In this document: in pieces, positions 1 through 8,018 of the stretch
Numbering within the stretch: position 1 is the first letter of the stretch
How the letters are laid out: each line of letters begins with the position of its first letter
Source of the DNA: Arthrobacter antibioticus
GTDB lineage: Bacteria > Actinomycetota > Actinomycetes > Actinomycetales > Micrococcaceae
Assembly: GCF_030063205.1 (NCBI RefSeq)
Contig: NZ_JASISQ010000003.1
Span: 401,209 to 465,208, forward strand
DNA length: 64,000 nucleotides
Reading direction: 5' to 3'
The notes under the pieces: model-generated
Databases searched by the model: none
What the model saw: only the letters and a program-made list of their open reading frames with translations
Told to the model about the DNA's origin: nothing
Made by a program: the position numbers and the translations under genes

Positions 1-1074
1 CAGCAGCCGCTTCGGTGAGGGCACGGACAGATCCGTGCCCTTGGGAAAGTACTGGCGCAGGAGCCCGTTGGTGTTCTCGTTGGTTCCGCGCTGCCAGGGC
101 GAGTGCGGGTCGCAGAAGTAGATGTCCATTCTCGTTGCTAGGGTGATTTGCCGGTGCTGCGCCAATTCGGTGCCCTGGTCCCAGGTCAGCGATTTGCGCA
201 GGTGCTCCGGCAAGGCGTTGATGGCCTTCACCAGTGCCTCCCGAACGGCGATGGCACCGTGATCGTGGGGAAGGTGGACCAGCACCGTGTATCTGCCGTG
301 TCGCTCCACCAACGTCGCGATCGCTGAACGACAGTTTGACCCCAGCACCAAGTCTCCCTCCCAGTGCCCTGGCACGGCCCGGTCATTGACCTCTACAGGT
401 CGTTCGCTGATCAAGACCATGTCCGCAATCTTGCCCGGCCGATTACCAGCGGATCGTCTGGGTCTCCTGACGCCACGGCCGGTCCCTAGGTGTTGATGCA
501 GGTCAGGTGGCAAATGTCCGCGTCCCCGCGCATACAGCGCCTGGTAGATCGTTTCGGGACAGACCCGCATCTCGGCCCGGTCCGGGAACCTTGCGGTGAG
601 GTGGTCGCTGATCTGTACCGGACTCCACTTCACGCATAGCTTGGCCTGCACCAGGTCGGCCAGTTCCTCGTCGTCGAACTTGCTGCCCTTGGGCCGGCAG
701 CCACGCAACTCGGCTTTCTTCTGGGCCGCATGCGGCGCATACGTCCCACTGCCCCGCCCGCCCCTCACGGGTCCGTTGCGGCGTAGCTCCCGGCTGATCG
801 TCGAGGCGGACCGGTTCATCTGCACCGCAATTGATCGTGCACTGCCGCCAGCGAGGTACGAATCAGCGATCCTCAGCCGCTCATCCAACGATAGGTACCG
901 GCCCGAGGGCTCCGGCTTCTTCCGCGGGATCAGCCCGCCAGTTGCTTGCCGCCAACAGCGCCCGGTTCTTCGATCCACTCCTACAGCGTTGCACGCCGCA
1001 ATCAACGTCGAGCCCTGGGCCATCAGCACCCAAAACTGCGCTTCCTTAACAATCCGATCCGTCTTCGAATGCAT
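1..1074 (-). CDS. IS30-family transposase (C-terminus off window)
   Basis: DDE transposase that would cut and join its own element. The frame is open from an ATG at 1074 to the left edge, giving about 358 residues. The N-terminal third carries helix-turn-helix regions (around GRYLSLDERLRIADS and SARSIAVQMNRSASTISREL). The catalytic core shows the IS30 pattern: first Asp in GHWEGDLVLGS, second Asp in LTWDQGTEL, and Glu in QRGTNENTNGLL, followed by RQYFPKGTDLSV. All three catalytic residues are present, so this copy may be functional if its last 20-40 residues are intact outside the window. It is a different copy from the stub at 2323-2475: the sequences after the KGTDL motif differ. Confidence 0.85.
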   Translation of the reverse strand, partial: MHSKTDRIVKEAQFWVLMAQGSTLIAACNAVGVDRRTGRCWRQATGGLIPRKKPEPSGRYLSLDERLRIADSYLAGGSARSIAVQMNRSASTISRELRRNGPVRGGRGSGTYAPHAAQKKAELRGCRPKGSKFDDEELADLVQAKLCVKWSPVQISDHLTARFPDRAEMRVCPETIYQALYARGRGHLPPDLHQHLGTGRGVRRPRRSAGNRPGKIADMVLISERPVEVNDRAVPGHWEGDLVLGSNCRSAIATLVERHGRYTVLVHLPHDHGAIAVREALVKAINALPEHLRKSLTWDQGTELAQHRQITLATRMDIYFCDPHSPWQRGTNENTNGLLRQYFPKGTDLSVPSPKRLL

Positions 1075-1118
1075 GCACAACACCTCACAACCAAAGGGGT
1101 GGTGCGACGACCGATTGA
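1..1118 (-). mobile_element. IS30-family element, cut by the window edge
   Basis: This is the right-hand (transposase 5') part of an IS30-type insertion sequence; the rest lies left of the window. The outer boundary is placed near 1118, where the reading frame of the neighbouring IS3 OrfB stops resembling its family. The stretch 1075-1118 between that junction and the transposase start would hold the terminal inverted repeat, which cannot be confirmed because the partner end is not in view. The simplest reading is that this IS30 inserted into, or recombined with, the 3' half of the IS3 orfB. Confidence 0.7.
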
Positions 1119-1838
1119 ATTCGCCGTTCCCTTGCGGGACATCGACTGGGTAAGTCCCGCGTAGTGCAACGCGTCTTTCCAGAGGGCGTGGCGATACTGA
1201 AACCCTTGATCGGAGTGAACCAGAGGTTTCTCATTTGGTTGGAGGGTATTGATCGCGGCGCGGAGGCTATCAGTGACCATTTTTACGCTTGGAGATGGCC
1301 CGGCAATAGCGGAGATAACCCTGTTGTCGTAGAGATCCAGGATAGGTGAGAGGTATACCTTCGAGTTTCCGACGTTGAACTCAGTGACGTCTGTGGCCCA
1401 CTTCGTCTGCGGAAGTTCTGTCCCGAACTGGCGGTTTAAAACGTTCTCGGCAGCCTCGCCTACCTCTCCGCGGAAAGAGTTATACCGTTTGCGACGACGT
1501 ACCGGGCACTGCAGCCCGAGGGCACGCATCAGTTTCAGCACGGTCTTCTTCGAAACCCGCCATCCCTGCCGTCGTAAGATAGCGAGGATTCGTCGATGGC
1601 CATAGGCGCTATTGGCAGCTTCGAAGGCTTCACGAATGGCTTCTTTGAGCTCGGGATGGCGGTCCGGGCGTCGGAGTCGATTTCGATGATCGTAGAAGGT
1701 CGATCTAGGGAGGTTCGCGATCGGCAGCAAGAGCGAAAGAGCAAATTGTGCCTTGAGGTCTTCGACGGCTCTAACTTTCAGCGTCGTTCCTGTGATCTCA
1801 AGGCCCGCAATTTTCCCAGATACGCGACCTCGGCACAA
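1119..1838 (-). pseudogene. IS3-family OrfB transposase, truncated
   Basis: Catalytic half of an IS3 transposase. The HTH_21-like region (STFYDHRNRLRRPDRHPELK and YGHRRILAILRRQGWRVSKK) and the start of the integrase core are intact. The first Asp is in TKWATDVTEFNV and the second in LVHSDQGFQY. After SMSRKG the family normally continues with a DNAxxExFF motif holding the catalytic Glu. Here the frame instead enters IS30 sequence and stops at 1023 after a nonsense tail. Loss of the Glu means an inactive product. The frame is reached from OrfA by the -1 slip at 1811-1817. Confidence 0.75.
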
Positions 1839-2260
1839 AGTCGTTCGTTCTCCCTGCGCAACGTCTCGAGCTCGCTCTCCTGAGGAAGGAGCCCACGATC
1901 TCTCGGAGGTCGGCCCTGCTTCTTGGGGCGTAACCCGTCCTCGCCATCACACCGGTAGATGACCGTCCAATTCGCCACGGTCGTGGGCGAGGGTAAGTCA
2001 TACTCTTTAGCGAGAGCTCTTCCAGACTCTCCGTCGGCGTGGCGGCGCACGATCCCGAGTTTGGTATCAAAGTCGTACTGCCTTCGCTCTCTGGTCACCA
2101 GCGCACCTGCTCCCCGTAGTTGCCATCGTTGATACAACATTTGAACAGGATTCACGGCGAGGTCAAGAGTCAACGCAACGGATTTTGCGGTGAAGCCTTC
2201 CTCAAAAAAGTCGACAGCCGAGACAGCATCAGAACTGCTCAACGTGCTTCGCGAGTACAC
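1778..2260 (-). CDS. IS3-family OrfA (helix-turn-helix protein)
   Basis: Upstream half of an IS3 transposase. It contains an N-terminal helix-turn-helix (around AVDFFEEGFTAKSVALTLDL), a second homeodomain-like motif (ESGRALAKEYDLPSPTTVAN), and a C-terminal Leu/Glu-rich segment (SELETLRRENERLCAEVAYL) typical of the OrfA leucine zipper. The GTG at 2260 is chosen because the frame upstream of it runs into the element end. About 160 residues, normal for OrfA. A slippery heptamer lies near its 3' end and would fuse it to OrfB. Confidence 0.7.
   Translation of the reverse strand: MYSRSTLSSSDAVSAVDFFEEGFTAKSVALTLDLAVNPVQMLYQRWQLRGAGALVTRERRQYDFDTKLGIVRRHADGESGRALAKEYDLPSPTTVANWTVIYRCDGEDGLRPKKQGRPPRDRGLLPQESELETLRRENERLCAEVAYLGKLRALRSQERR
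1811..1817 (-). promoter_or_regulatory. Programmed -1 frameshift site of the IS3 element
   Basis: On the minus strand the heptamer reads G GGA AAA in the OrfA frame, matching the X XXY YYZ slippery pattern. A shift of -1 here continues directly into the OrfB frame (GKIAGLEITG). Programmed frameshifting between orfA and orfB is established for IS3 elements; that this exact site is used is inferred from its position in the overlap. Confidence 0.6.
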
Positions 2261-2322
2261 AGATGGACCCCTTTGAAAGTTAGACACACAGTTAAGGTGT
2301 CCAACTTTCGGGGACCACTCCA

Positions 2323-2475
2323 CTCCTGCGCCAGTACTTCCCCAAGGGCACAGATCTCGGCATCCACAGCGCCGAAGACCTCGACTGGGTCGCCGCCGAA
2401 CTCAACGACCGACCACGCAAACGACTAGAGTTCAAGAAGCCGATCGAACTGATCGAACCCCTCCTGTTGCAATAA
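2323..2475 (+). pseudogene. IS30-family transposase, 3' fragment
   Basis: Fifty codons and a stop that encode the C-terminus of an IS30 transposase (starting LLRQYFPKGTDLGIHSAEDL, containing AELNDRPRK, ending EPLLLQ). It lies on the opposite strand to the IS30 copy at the window start. There is no start and no catalytic core. It is the leftover of an older copy, broken where the IS3 element sits. Confidence 0.75.
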
Positions 2476-2503
2476 CCGCCAGAATCCGCCGAACCTTGAA
2501 CGG

Positions 2504-3334
2504 TTATTTACGAGCCGAATCTAGAAGCATTGACATGATGGCCTGTTGTACCGGCAGCAAGGCCGACTTGAATCCGTGACCGACGAAGGACGCGCTAGCG
2601 ATTGCATCGGCGGAGACTTCTCGCCCACGCACGAATGGCGGGCAAGGAGCCAGCCGGACCCCATCGGGTGCCCAATGCAACACCTCGGCTGTCACCTGAT
2701 AGGGGGCAAGGGCTTCTGCGTGTTTGCCAGGGCCGTCGGTAATGATCACGTCAGCGCGGCTTGAAGCGTCCCTGAGGTCGCCATTCCACGCAGCACCCGG
2801 GCTGGACAACTCGGGCGGGCAACACTGGACCAGGTCGAGCCCAAAGGCACGTGCAGCTTCCTGCCACGCCCGAGAGATGTTCCCATCGGCCCCCACGAAA
2901 AGGTAGCGCAGCTCCAATGGATCGCTGGTCACGGAGAGAGTATACAAGTCGGACAAGACCTCGCATGGGTGGTTCACATCGGTCATGGCGTTCACCACCG
3001 GAAGGACGTTCGCCGCAGCGATCTCCTCAAGAAGCGCGATGCTGGGATGACGGGCGACCACTATATCCGCCCACTGCCCAAGATAGCCCGCTACATCGAC
3101 CAGTGCCTCCGGCTTGTCGAGCGTTTCGGGCGGGAGAGTTATCGGTTGTAGCCCCATCAGCAAGGCCCCGCGCTCGAACGATACCCGCGTGCGAAGACTG
3201 GACGGCGGAAAGAAAAGCACGGCGCAGCCTTTTACCCGTGGCCCGCACCCCTGTTCGAATTCTCTAGCCACGTAGAACAGTTCATGCAGGTTTGAAGGGG
3301 TCCAATCATCCAGGCGCAGAAGGTGATGCATCAT
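2504..3334 (-). CDS. Aspartate/ornithine carbamoyltransferase-family protein
   Basis: A 276-residue protein with the two-domain transcarbamylase layout. The carbamoyl-phosphate motif is FPPSSLRTRVSFERG (residues about 42-56), a variant of the family STRTR loop. HPCE in DVNHPCEVLSDL corresponds to the HPxQ motif but has Glu instead of Gln. The C-terminal APCPPFVRGREVS sits where aspartate transcarbamylases have HPGPxxRG. It is shorter than housekeeping ArgF or PyrB (about 300-310) and stands alone among mobile elements rather than in an arg or pyr operon. A specialised carbamoyl transfer is possible but the acceptor cannot be named. Two adjacent ATGs at 3334 and 3331 are both usable. Confidence 0.7.
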   Translation of the reverse strand: MMHHLLRLDDWTPSNLHELFYVAREFEQGCGPRVKGCAVLFFPPSSLRTRVSFERGALLMGLQPITLPPETLDKPEALVDVAGYLGQWADIVVARHPSIALLEEIAAANVLPVVNAMTDVNHPCEVLSDLYTLSVTSDPLELRYLFVGADGNISRAWQEAARAFGLDLVQCCPPELSSPGAAWNGDLRDASSRADVIITDGPGKHAEALAPYQVTAEVLHWAPDGVRLAPCPPFVRGREVSADAIASASFVGHGFKSALLPVQQAIMSMLLDSARK

Positions 3335-3516
3335 TCGATTCTAGGGCGTGAGTGGTTGGGCATAGCTGGTGACAGATCCGGGTGCGTCATTTTCAGTCGC
3401 CGCTTACACAGCTAACACGTACCCATAACGGGAACGGCCTACGGCACTGTTTACGGTTGATCCGTTCTTGAGGGTGCGCTTCGAGCTTTATTTCAGGTAG
3501 CAATCAATGGCTTTGG

Positions 3517-3993
3517 TTATAAATGGCTAGTCTCAAGCACCGTCTGCCGATGAATTGCTAGGATTTTTTGGAACAATCGGCTAAGGACGACTACCGCAGC
3601 GATGGTGGTGATGACCGCTACCCAGCTGGCTCCCCAATAAAGCACTGACGCGTTGTCAAGGATTGCTTGGCGCGGAGGCGACACATGCTCTGGAGGGAAA
3701 TAGTCTGCATATCGGGGGAAAGGCATCGCCAGCAGCATCCACTTGGCCAGTAAGGCCAAAATTGATGCTCCGGATAACCCGAGCCACCAGGACGTGATGC
3801 GTCGAGAATTACGTTGCTGCAGCATCGACTTGCAGGTGGGGAAACCCAATACCAGAGTGAGGGTCACAAGGGCTGCCGCTGGAACGGTTGTCAGTGGTAG
3901 CAGTAAGGCAAGGACCACGAATAGCGGGGCCAGCAGGGAAGCGACGCGCCACAGGAAGAAGCCTCGTGTTGCGATTCGTTTCGGTTCAAACAT
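3517..3993 (-). CDS. Hypothetical membrane protein
   Basis: A 158-residue protein with about four hydrophobic segments (around VASLLAPLFVVLALLLPL, AALVTLTLVLGF, LGLSGASILALLAKWMLL and WVAVITTIAAVVVLSRLF) and a loop between the third and fourth containing FPRYADYFPPEHV. I do not recognise the family. It is isolated between the carbamoyltransferase-like gene and the hip operon. Confidence 0.55.
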   Translation of the reverse strand: MFEPKRIATRGFFLWRVASLLAPLFVVLALLLPLTTVPAAALVTLTLVLGFPTCKSMLQQRNSRRITSWWLGLSGASILALLAKWMLLAMPFPRYADYFPPEHVSPPRQAILDNASVLYWGASWVAVITTIAAVVVLSRLFQKILAIHRQTVLETSHL

Positions 3994-4326
3994 TCAGAAG
4001 CCCCCAAGCATTCTTCGCTATGAGTATAGAACAACGGTGGTCAAAGCAATGTTGCTGTTCAACAGTCAACCACAGGGCCTGAGGGATTGGTCTGGAACAA
4101 CATGATGGACGACCTGACACAACCTGCTACTGGCTGGTCCGGTCCCGGTTAGGTGGAGTTCACAACGAGACAGCGAAACGGGGTGGAGGGTGGTGTCCAC
4201 TGGTGAACCTTGGACGGAACACGTTGGTGGCCCGGACTGAAGGCCTGATCCAAGGGAAGCAGAACGAGGCATGTAAGTCCGAAACGGCATGCTGGCGCTA
4301 GCGCATAAATCTCTCGTCGTTGATTG
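3994..4326. other. Intergenic stretch without a convincing gene
   Basis: About 330 bases between the membrane protein and the end of hipA. Frames through it are short and lack coding character. I see no terminator hairpin or repeat I would defend. Confidence 0.4.
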
Positions 4327-5571
4327 TCACGGGCCCATTTCCATTGCGCCCGCGGCACGTCCGTCGAGCAGATGCTGCACAGTCGCACTAGCATTCTCGG
4401 CCAATCCTGCCGCCGCCTGAGTAACGGGTTCCTCCCTAGCGGCAATGACTTGCACCTGTTCAAGCGTGTCGTTGACGATATCTTTAGTGCCGCGCATGCC
4501 CCACGAACTGAACTCGAGGACGAGATCGTCCTTGGTGACGGTCGCGTGCAAGTACTTCTTGTTCACAGCGAGGGCCAGCTGCCCATCCAACCCTTCGCGA
4601 AGACCATGAGGTACAAAGTCATACGCTGGCGCCAATGCAATGTGCCCATCGGCATAGTGCAGAAGACCCAGGTTCTTCGCGTGCATGTCGAGGTTTGAGA
4701 TGGCGACGCCGAGGGTTGTGACGACGGCAAGCTTCCGCATATCGTTTGCCTGACCGTGAGTTCTCAGTACTTCAGCGATGCGCTTCAGATTCACGATGCC
4801 GCCGTACGCCTGGTATTTCTGGTTCCCGGCGGCTCCGAGGACCTGGTTGAAGTCTTCTTGGTGAACCCTCCCGCCTGGAACTGCAAGATCACGGTCGAAC
4901 CGTTGAATAACGAGCGCATCGGTTCCGCCAAAGTTTGCAAGATGCGTGTCAAAGTTGGCAACGCCAAGCGCACGGGTGAAGCGCGCCCCGTACTCTTCAT
5001 CGAATATTTCCGTGGGCCGGTTTGAAACTATCGGCTTCACGATGTGCGTCGACGGGAACCCGCCGAAGACTTGGTGCCATTCGCCGTCCAGCTGGGCAAG
5101 AACAATCTTCGGCTGCACGCCGGCGAGCGAAGTCTTGCCCAGAACGCCGGAGTTAGCGAGCGGGTTCGCGGCGCGCTCAGTCAGCAGGACGTGCACGTCC
5201 TCCTCCGACACCGGCCGGGCTTCGGGGGTCTGTGGCTCCGTAGGATTGTCAGCGTCCCATATCTGAAGCGCGCCCGCGATGTCGCGCCCGAACCGGGCCA
5301 AGAACGCCAAAGCATCGCGCCTGCGCAACCCGGCCATCGCCAGCATGAACTCAAGCTGGTCTCCTTCCGGGAGGAGTTCCTCGAAGAAGTTCCGCCTCCG
5401 CGACGCGTGCGCCCTGTTTGGCCGCGCGACCAATGGCACAGCGACGGACAAGGCCCGGCTACCCACCCCGAAATGATCGATAGCCGTGCGTGCCGGTGTG
5501 AAGTCGAATGTGCGCTCGTCACCGCTCAGCACCCCAATGAACTGCCCGCTCAACTCAACATGGAGTCTCAT
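4327..5571 (-). CDS. hipA: HipA-family Ser/Thr kinase toxin
   Basis: A 414-residue HipA-like kinase. Established for the family: it phosphorylates a translation target (GltX in E. coli) and induces dormancy, and is neutralised by HipB. Visible motifs are an N-terminal beta-rich domain (RLHVELSGQFIGVL), the activation-loop region ANSGVLGKTSLAGVQPKIVL with the Ser that is autophosphorylated in homologues, STHIVKP with the ATP-binding Lys, a catalytic region ISNLDMHAKNLGLL (Asp and Asn as in the NxDxHxKN pattern), and APAYDFVPHG with the metal-binding Asp. All expected residues are present, so it is probably active. Its ATG overlaps the hipB stop as ATGA, indicating translational coupling. Confidence 0.9.
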   Translation of the reverse strand: MRLHVELSGQFIGVLSGDERTFDFTPARTAIDHFGVGSRALSVAVPLVARPNRAHASRRRNFFEELLPEGDQLEFMLAMAGLRRRDALAFLARFGRDIAGALQIWDADNPTEPQTPEARPVSEEDVHVLLTERAANPLANSGVLGKTSLAGVQPKIVLAQLDGEWHQVFGGFPSTHIVKPIVSNRPTEIFDEEYGARFTRALGVANFDTHLANFGGTDALVIQRFDRDLAVPGGRVHQEDFNQVLGAAGNQKYQAYGGIVNLKRIAEVLRTHGQANDMRKLAVVTTLGVAISNLDMHAKNLGLLHYADGHIALAPAYDFVPHGLREGLDGQLALAVNKKYLHATVTKDDLVLEFSSWGMRGTKDIVNDTLEQVQVIAAREEPVTQAAAGLAENASATVQHLLDGRAAGAMEMGP

Positions 5572-5819
5572 TGAGGTTCTCCACTTTCAGTACTGTCGTC
5601 CCACTCCGCGGTGACGGTCACACCGCATTCGCGCAAGAGCTTAAAAAGCCTTTCCGCGTAGAGAGTATAGGCCTCGGACTCCAGATTGCTGATAGCGCTC
5701 TGCGTGACGCCTGTCCGCGCGGAAAGCTCCCTCTGGGACATTCCTGCGGCCAGCCTCGCCTGCTGCAAAGCCATCCCTAGATCAGCCGGTGAATGGATCT
5801 TCGCTATTTGTTTCGACAC
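5568..5819 (-). CDS. hipB: HipB-like XRE antitoxin/repressor
   Basis: Small DNA-binding antitoxin, about 83 residues from the GTG at 5819. That start is chosen because GGAAGG lies six bases upstream; a TTG at 5843 in the same frame has no such site. The XRE helix-turn-helix is clear (ALQQARLAAGMSQRELSART then GVTQSAISNLES), followed by helix ERLFKLLRECGV and an acidic tail. It should repress its own promoter, cooperatively with HipA, through the repeated sites at 5854-5899. It overlaps hipA by four bases. Confidence 0.85.
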   Translation of the reverse strand: MSKQIAKIHSPADLGMALQQARLAAGMSQRELSARTGVTQSAISNLESEAYTLYAERLFKLLRECGVTVTAEWDDSTESGEPQ

Positions 5820-5853
5820 TTTGAGCCTTCCACATTGACACAAACGATGCTGT

Positions 5854-5899
5854 GATATGAATATTCACATCATAATCGATGATATGAATATTCGCATCA
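5854..5899. promoter_or_regulatory. Tandem HipB operator
   Basis: Two copies of a 19-bp box, gatatgaatattcRcatca, at 5854-5872 and 5881-5899. They differ at one base, are in direct orientation and start 27 bp apart. Each has a palindromic centre TGAATATTCA/G. The pair lies 35-80 bp upstream of the hipB start, where an autoregulatory operator is expected; HipB operators occurring as repeats upstream of hipBA is established in E. coli. Binding is inferred. Confidence 0.7.
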
Positions 5900-6096
5900 A
5901 TTCCGGTGTCTAGCGACTGCCGTTGACCTCAGCACCTCTGCAATTCAGGATCACAGCTGGTCATATTGACCGTTGGCTATGCAACTGTCGCTTTCAGAAA
6001 GCGACGGCACGAGTATCAGAAGTCGTTAGCCTGGTAGCTCTGAGCCCGTAGGGGAACCTGTTGCGGGGCAGAAGCCGGGTAAGAGAGACTTCCAAG

Positions 6097-6303
6097 ATGC
6101 AGTCAGAGCACAAAGTCTGGATCGTTCAGCATGATGAGAGCCCACACAACACCATCCTTCGTGTCTTCGCCACCGTGGCTGAAGCGGATACATTCGCCGA
6201 GGAGGTAAAGACCCAGTTCAAGAATGGCGTGATTTATTCTTCCTTTACCATTGGTTACCGGTTTGATGACGGCAGAGCACATTATGGCATCAAGGAACGC
6301 TGA
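6097..6303 (+). CDS. Small hypothetical protein
   Basis: A 68-residue protein (starts MQSEHKVWIVQHDESPHN, ends GIKER). Composition suggests a small soluble alpha/beta protein, with TVAEADTFAEEVKTQFKNG likely helical. The ATG at 6097 is preferred over an upstream TTG at 6061 because purine-rich aagagagact precedes it. No family recognised. Confidence 0.5.
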   Translation: MQSEHKVWIVQHDESPHNTILRVFATVAEADTFAEEVKTQFKNGVIYSSFTIGYRFDDGRAHYGIKER

Positions 6304-6441
6304 GACTTGGAATCATGCCCACTCAAGCACCACGTAACTTAGCCCCCGGATATCGCAAGCCGAACCAAGACCGGTACAGGCGAAACCATACTGACGGAAC
6401 CAGCGCAATTATCACGTACGCAAAGAGTGAAGCACGTCGGT

Positions 6442-6927
6442 CTACGGGGCAGGGGTGCCTTGCTCAGGGTCGTCTTGGAATATACCGGTTAGGAGTCCGC
6501 GCTTCACCGCTGTCCTCAAGACCAGTGCGCTTGCTCCGAAAGCGATAGAGGCGAGAAGCCCGAAGAGCATAACGGGGGTGCCAATGTTTGCAATGAAAGT
6601 GGCGTGCATGATGATGCCGATCAATGTCGCTGCGGTGAAGAGGAGCCAGACTGTCATAAAATTAACCCAACGCATTGGTGACCCGGTGAACGCTGCTCCC
6701 CGCTTCACAATCGAGAGAATTTGCCAGACCGCCAGCAGTGCCAGCTCAAAGCCGGCGATCGCAACGATGACGGCGATGGTGTACGGGCGCTCTAGGTAGG
6801 CGACCTCAGGATACGCTGCCGCAAAGGACCTCGCGACGTGCGGCGTGATGAAAATTTGGGCCAGGATCGACCCAAGCGCCAGCATGACGACGGTGATACG
6901 CATGAGCCGGATCTGTTGGATGACCAT
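6442..6927 (-). CDS. DUF2975-like membrane protein
   Basis: A 161-residue protein with four predicted membrane helices (VVMLALGSILAQIFI, IAVIVAIAGFELALLAVWQI, FMTVWLLFTAATLIGIIMHA and GTPVMLFGLLASIAFGASA), a short Arg-rich turn after helix 2 (IVKRGAAFTGSPMRWVN) and a charged tail. Length and the YPEVAYLERPY...IAGFELALLAVWQIL pattern fit DUF2975. Such genes often neighbour a small Cro/C1-type regulator, which is absent here. Function unknown. Confidence 0.6.
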   Translation of the reverse strand: MVIQQIRLMRITVVMLALGSILAQIFITPHVARSFAAAYPEVAYLERPYTIAVIVAIAGFELALLAVWQILSIVKRGAAFTGSPMRWVNFMTVWLLFTAATLIGIIMHATFIANIGTPVMLFGLLASIAFGASALVLRTAVKRGLLTGIFQDDPEQGTPAP

Positions 6928-7005
6928 GCTTCATCCAAACACGGCTGAGTCTTTCTTTCCATCCACCCGCAAGTGGAACGGCTACTGGGACGGTCGGACA
7001 TGCGA

Positions 7006-7644
7006 TCAGGGGCAGGTCTTGCCGATTGGGATGTAGGTGGTCTGGGTCGTTTGGTCCGTTGTTACCTCGAGGGGAACGCATCCGGGTTCCTTGAGCCAAA
7101 ACCCGCCGGGGTAGACAAGCCAGTTTGCGTTGGCTTGTGCGGATGAACAACCGGGAATCACTAATTCGTCGGCGAGTGTATACCCGGAATTTGACCAGCC
7201 GATCTTCATGCTGTCGCGCATTTCTGCGGGCACGCTTAACGTGAAAGCGGTGCCTGCCTTCATGACGAGGCCCATCTTTTGGAATTGGAGGCCGTCAGAG
7301 GTAACGCCGGCGCCCCACTGGTTTGCGTCTATTCCGGTGGAGGCTGTGTTGATGTAGAGAACTTCCGGTACTCCTGGCTTTTCCGGCCCTGCACCAAGAT
7401 CGACTGCTGTGAGCCCAGTCCTGATGGGATTGGCGCATTCGAATTGAAGTGAGGTTCCCTTGGCGTGCGGACTAATTTCAGAATCCAGTGACGATGTGGA
7501 CACGCTTGATGAGGGTGCGGGGAAGGGGAGAGTGGACTCGTTCGTTTGCTGTGGGGCCCCGGTGCACGCGGATAGTGCGAGCAAAGTAGCGGTTGTACAG
7601 GCAAGAATTGGAAAACATCTCTGATTACGCCATTTGATCCCCAT
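7006..7644 (-). CDS. Secreted lipoprotein of unknown function
   Basis: A 212-residue protein with a signal peptide and lipobox LSAC (Cys at about residue 27), followed by a Ser/Pro-rich linker and a compact domain rich in beta strands containing two Cys near the end (VIPGCSSA, EPGCVPLE and a final TCP). It should be lipid-anchored on the outer face of the membrane. The domain is not recognised. The adjacent DUF2975-like gene is on the same strand but 78 bases away. Confidence 0.6.
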   Translation of the reverse strand: MGIKWRNQRCFPILACTTATLLALSACTGAPQQTNESTLPFPAPSSSVSTSSLDSEISPHAKGTSLQFECANPIRTGLTAVDLGAGPEKPGVPEVLYINTASTGIDANQWGAGVTSDGLQFQKMGLVMKAGTAFTLSVPAEMRDSMKIGWSNSGYTLADELVIPGCSSAQANANWLVYPGGFWLKEPGCVPLEVTTDQTTQTTYIPIGKTCP

Positions 7645-8018
7645 TCAAGAAACTTAGTGTAGAAGCCATGCCCTGACAAGGGGACCATGGCTGCGCCCTC
7701 GGAATGGGTAGCCCGCAGAGATGCCGTCATTTTTCCAAAAACTCATACCAAATCTGCACAGATCACAGTAGCCGCAAGTGGAACCTCCTGCGGACAGGGT
7801 TTGCCAGAATTGTTTCGAACCGATTAATGGACCCGAAAGCTACTCGTTGTCACGGCAATTCTTTCGAGATCCAGCATCGCTAATTTCGTGCCGATCGGCA
7901 CAAGTCTCTAATGGGTTCGATAGTCTCGTCCTCTTGTGGCCGCGGCGCCTGAGACTGGTGTATGTTCCGACACCAGGTTGTGCTTGCGCGATTCGTTCTC
8001 TGCGCGAGGGGTTCGACG
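7645..8018. other. Intergenic stretch, nothing recognised
   Basis: About 370 bases between the lipoprotein start and the end of the putative immunity gene. No frame has convincing coding character and no repeat or hairpin stands out. It should contain the lipoprotein promoter. Confidence 0.4.

Larger units (their letters stand above)
1119..2322 (-). mobile_element. IS3-family element, truncated at the orfB 3' end
   Basis: Remnant of an IS3-type element in minus orientation with overlapping orfA and orfB. Its 5' end lies near 2322, directly against an IS30 3' fragment. Its 3' end is lost at about 1118, where IS30 sequence begins. Because the catalytic Glu region of OrfB and the right inverted repeat are missing, it should be unable to transpose on its own. 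Confidence 0.75.

Noticed and set aside
596-1153. Plus-strand frame of 185 codons
   Set aside because: It is the antisense shadow of the IS30 transposase, whose catalytic motifs are intact on the minus strand.
6315-6548. Plus-strand frame of 77 codons
   Set aside because: Overlaps the end of the four-helix membrane protein on the minus strand and has Arg/Gln-rich composition without structure.
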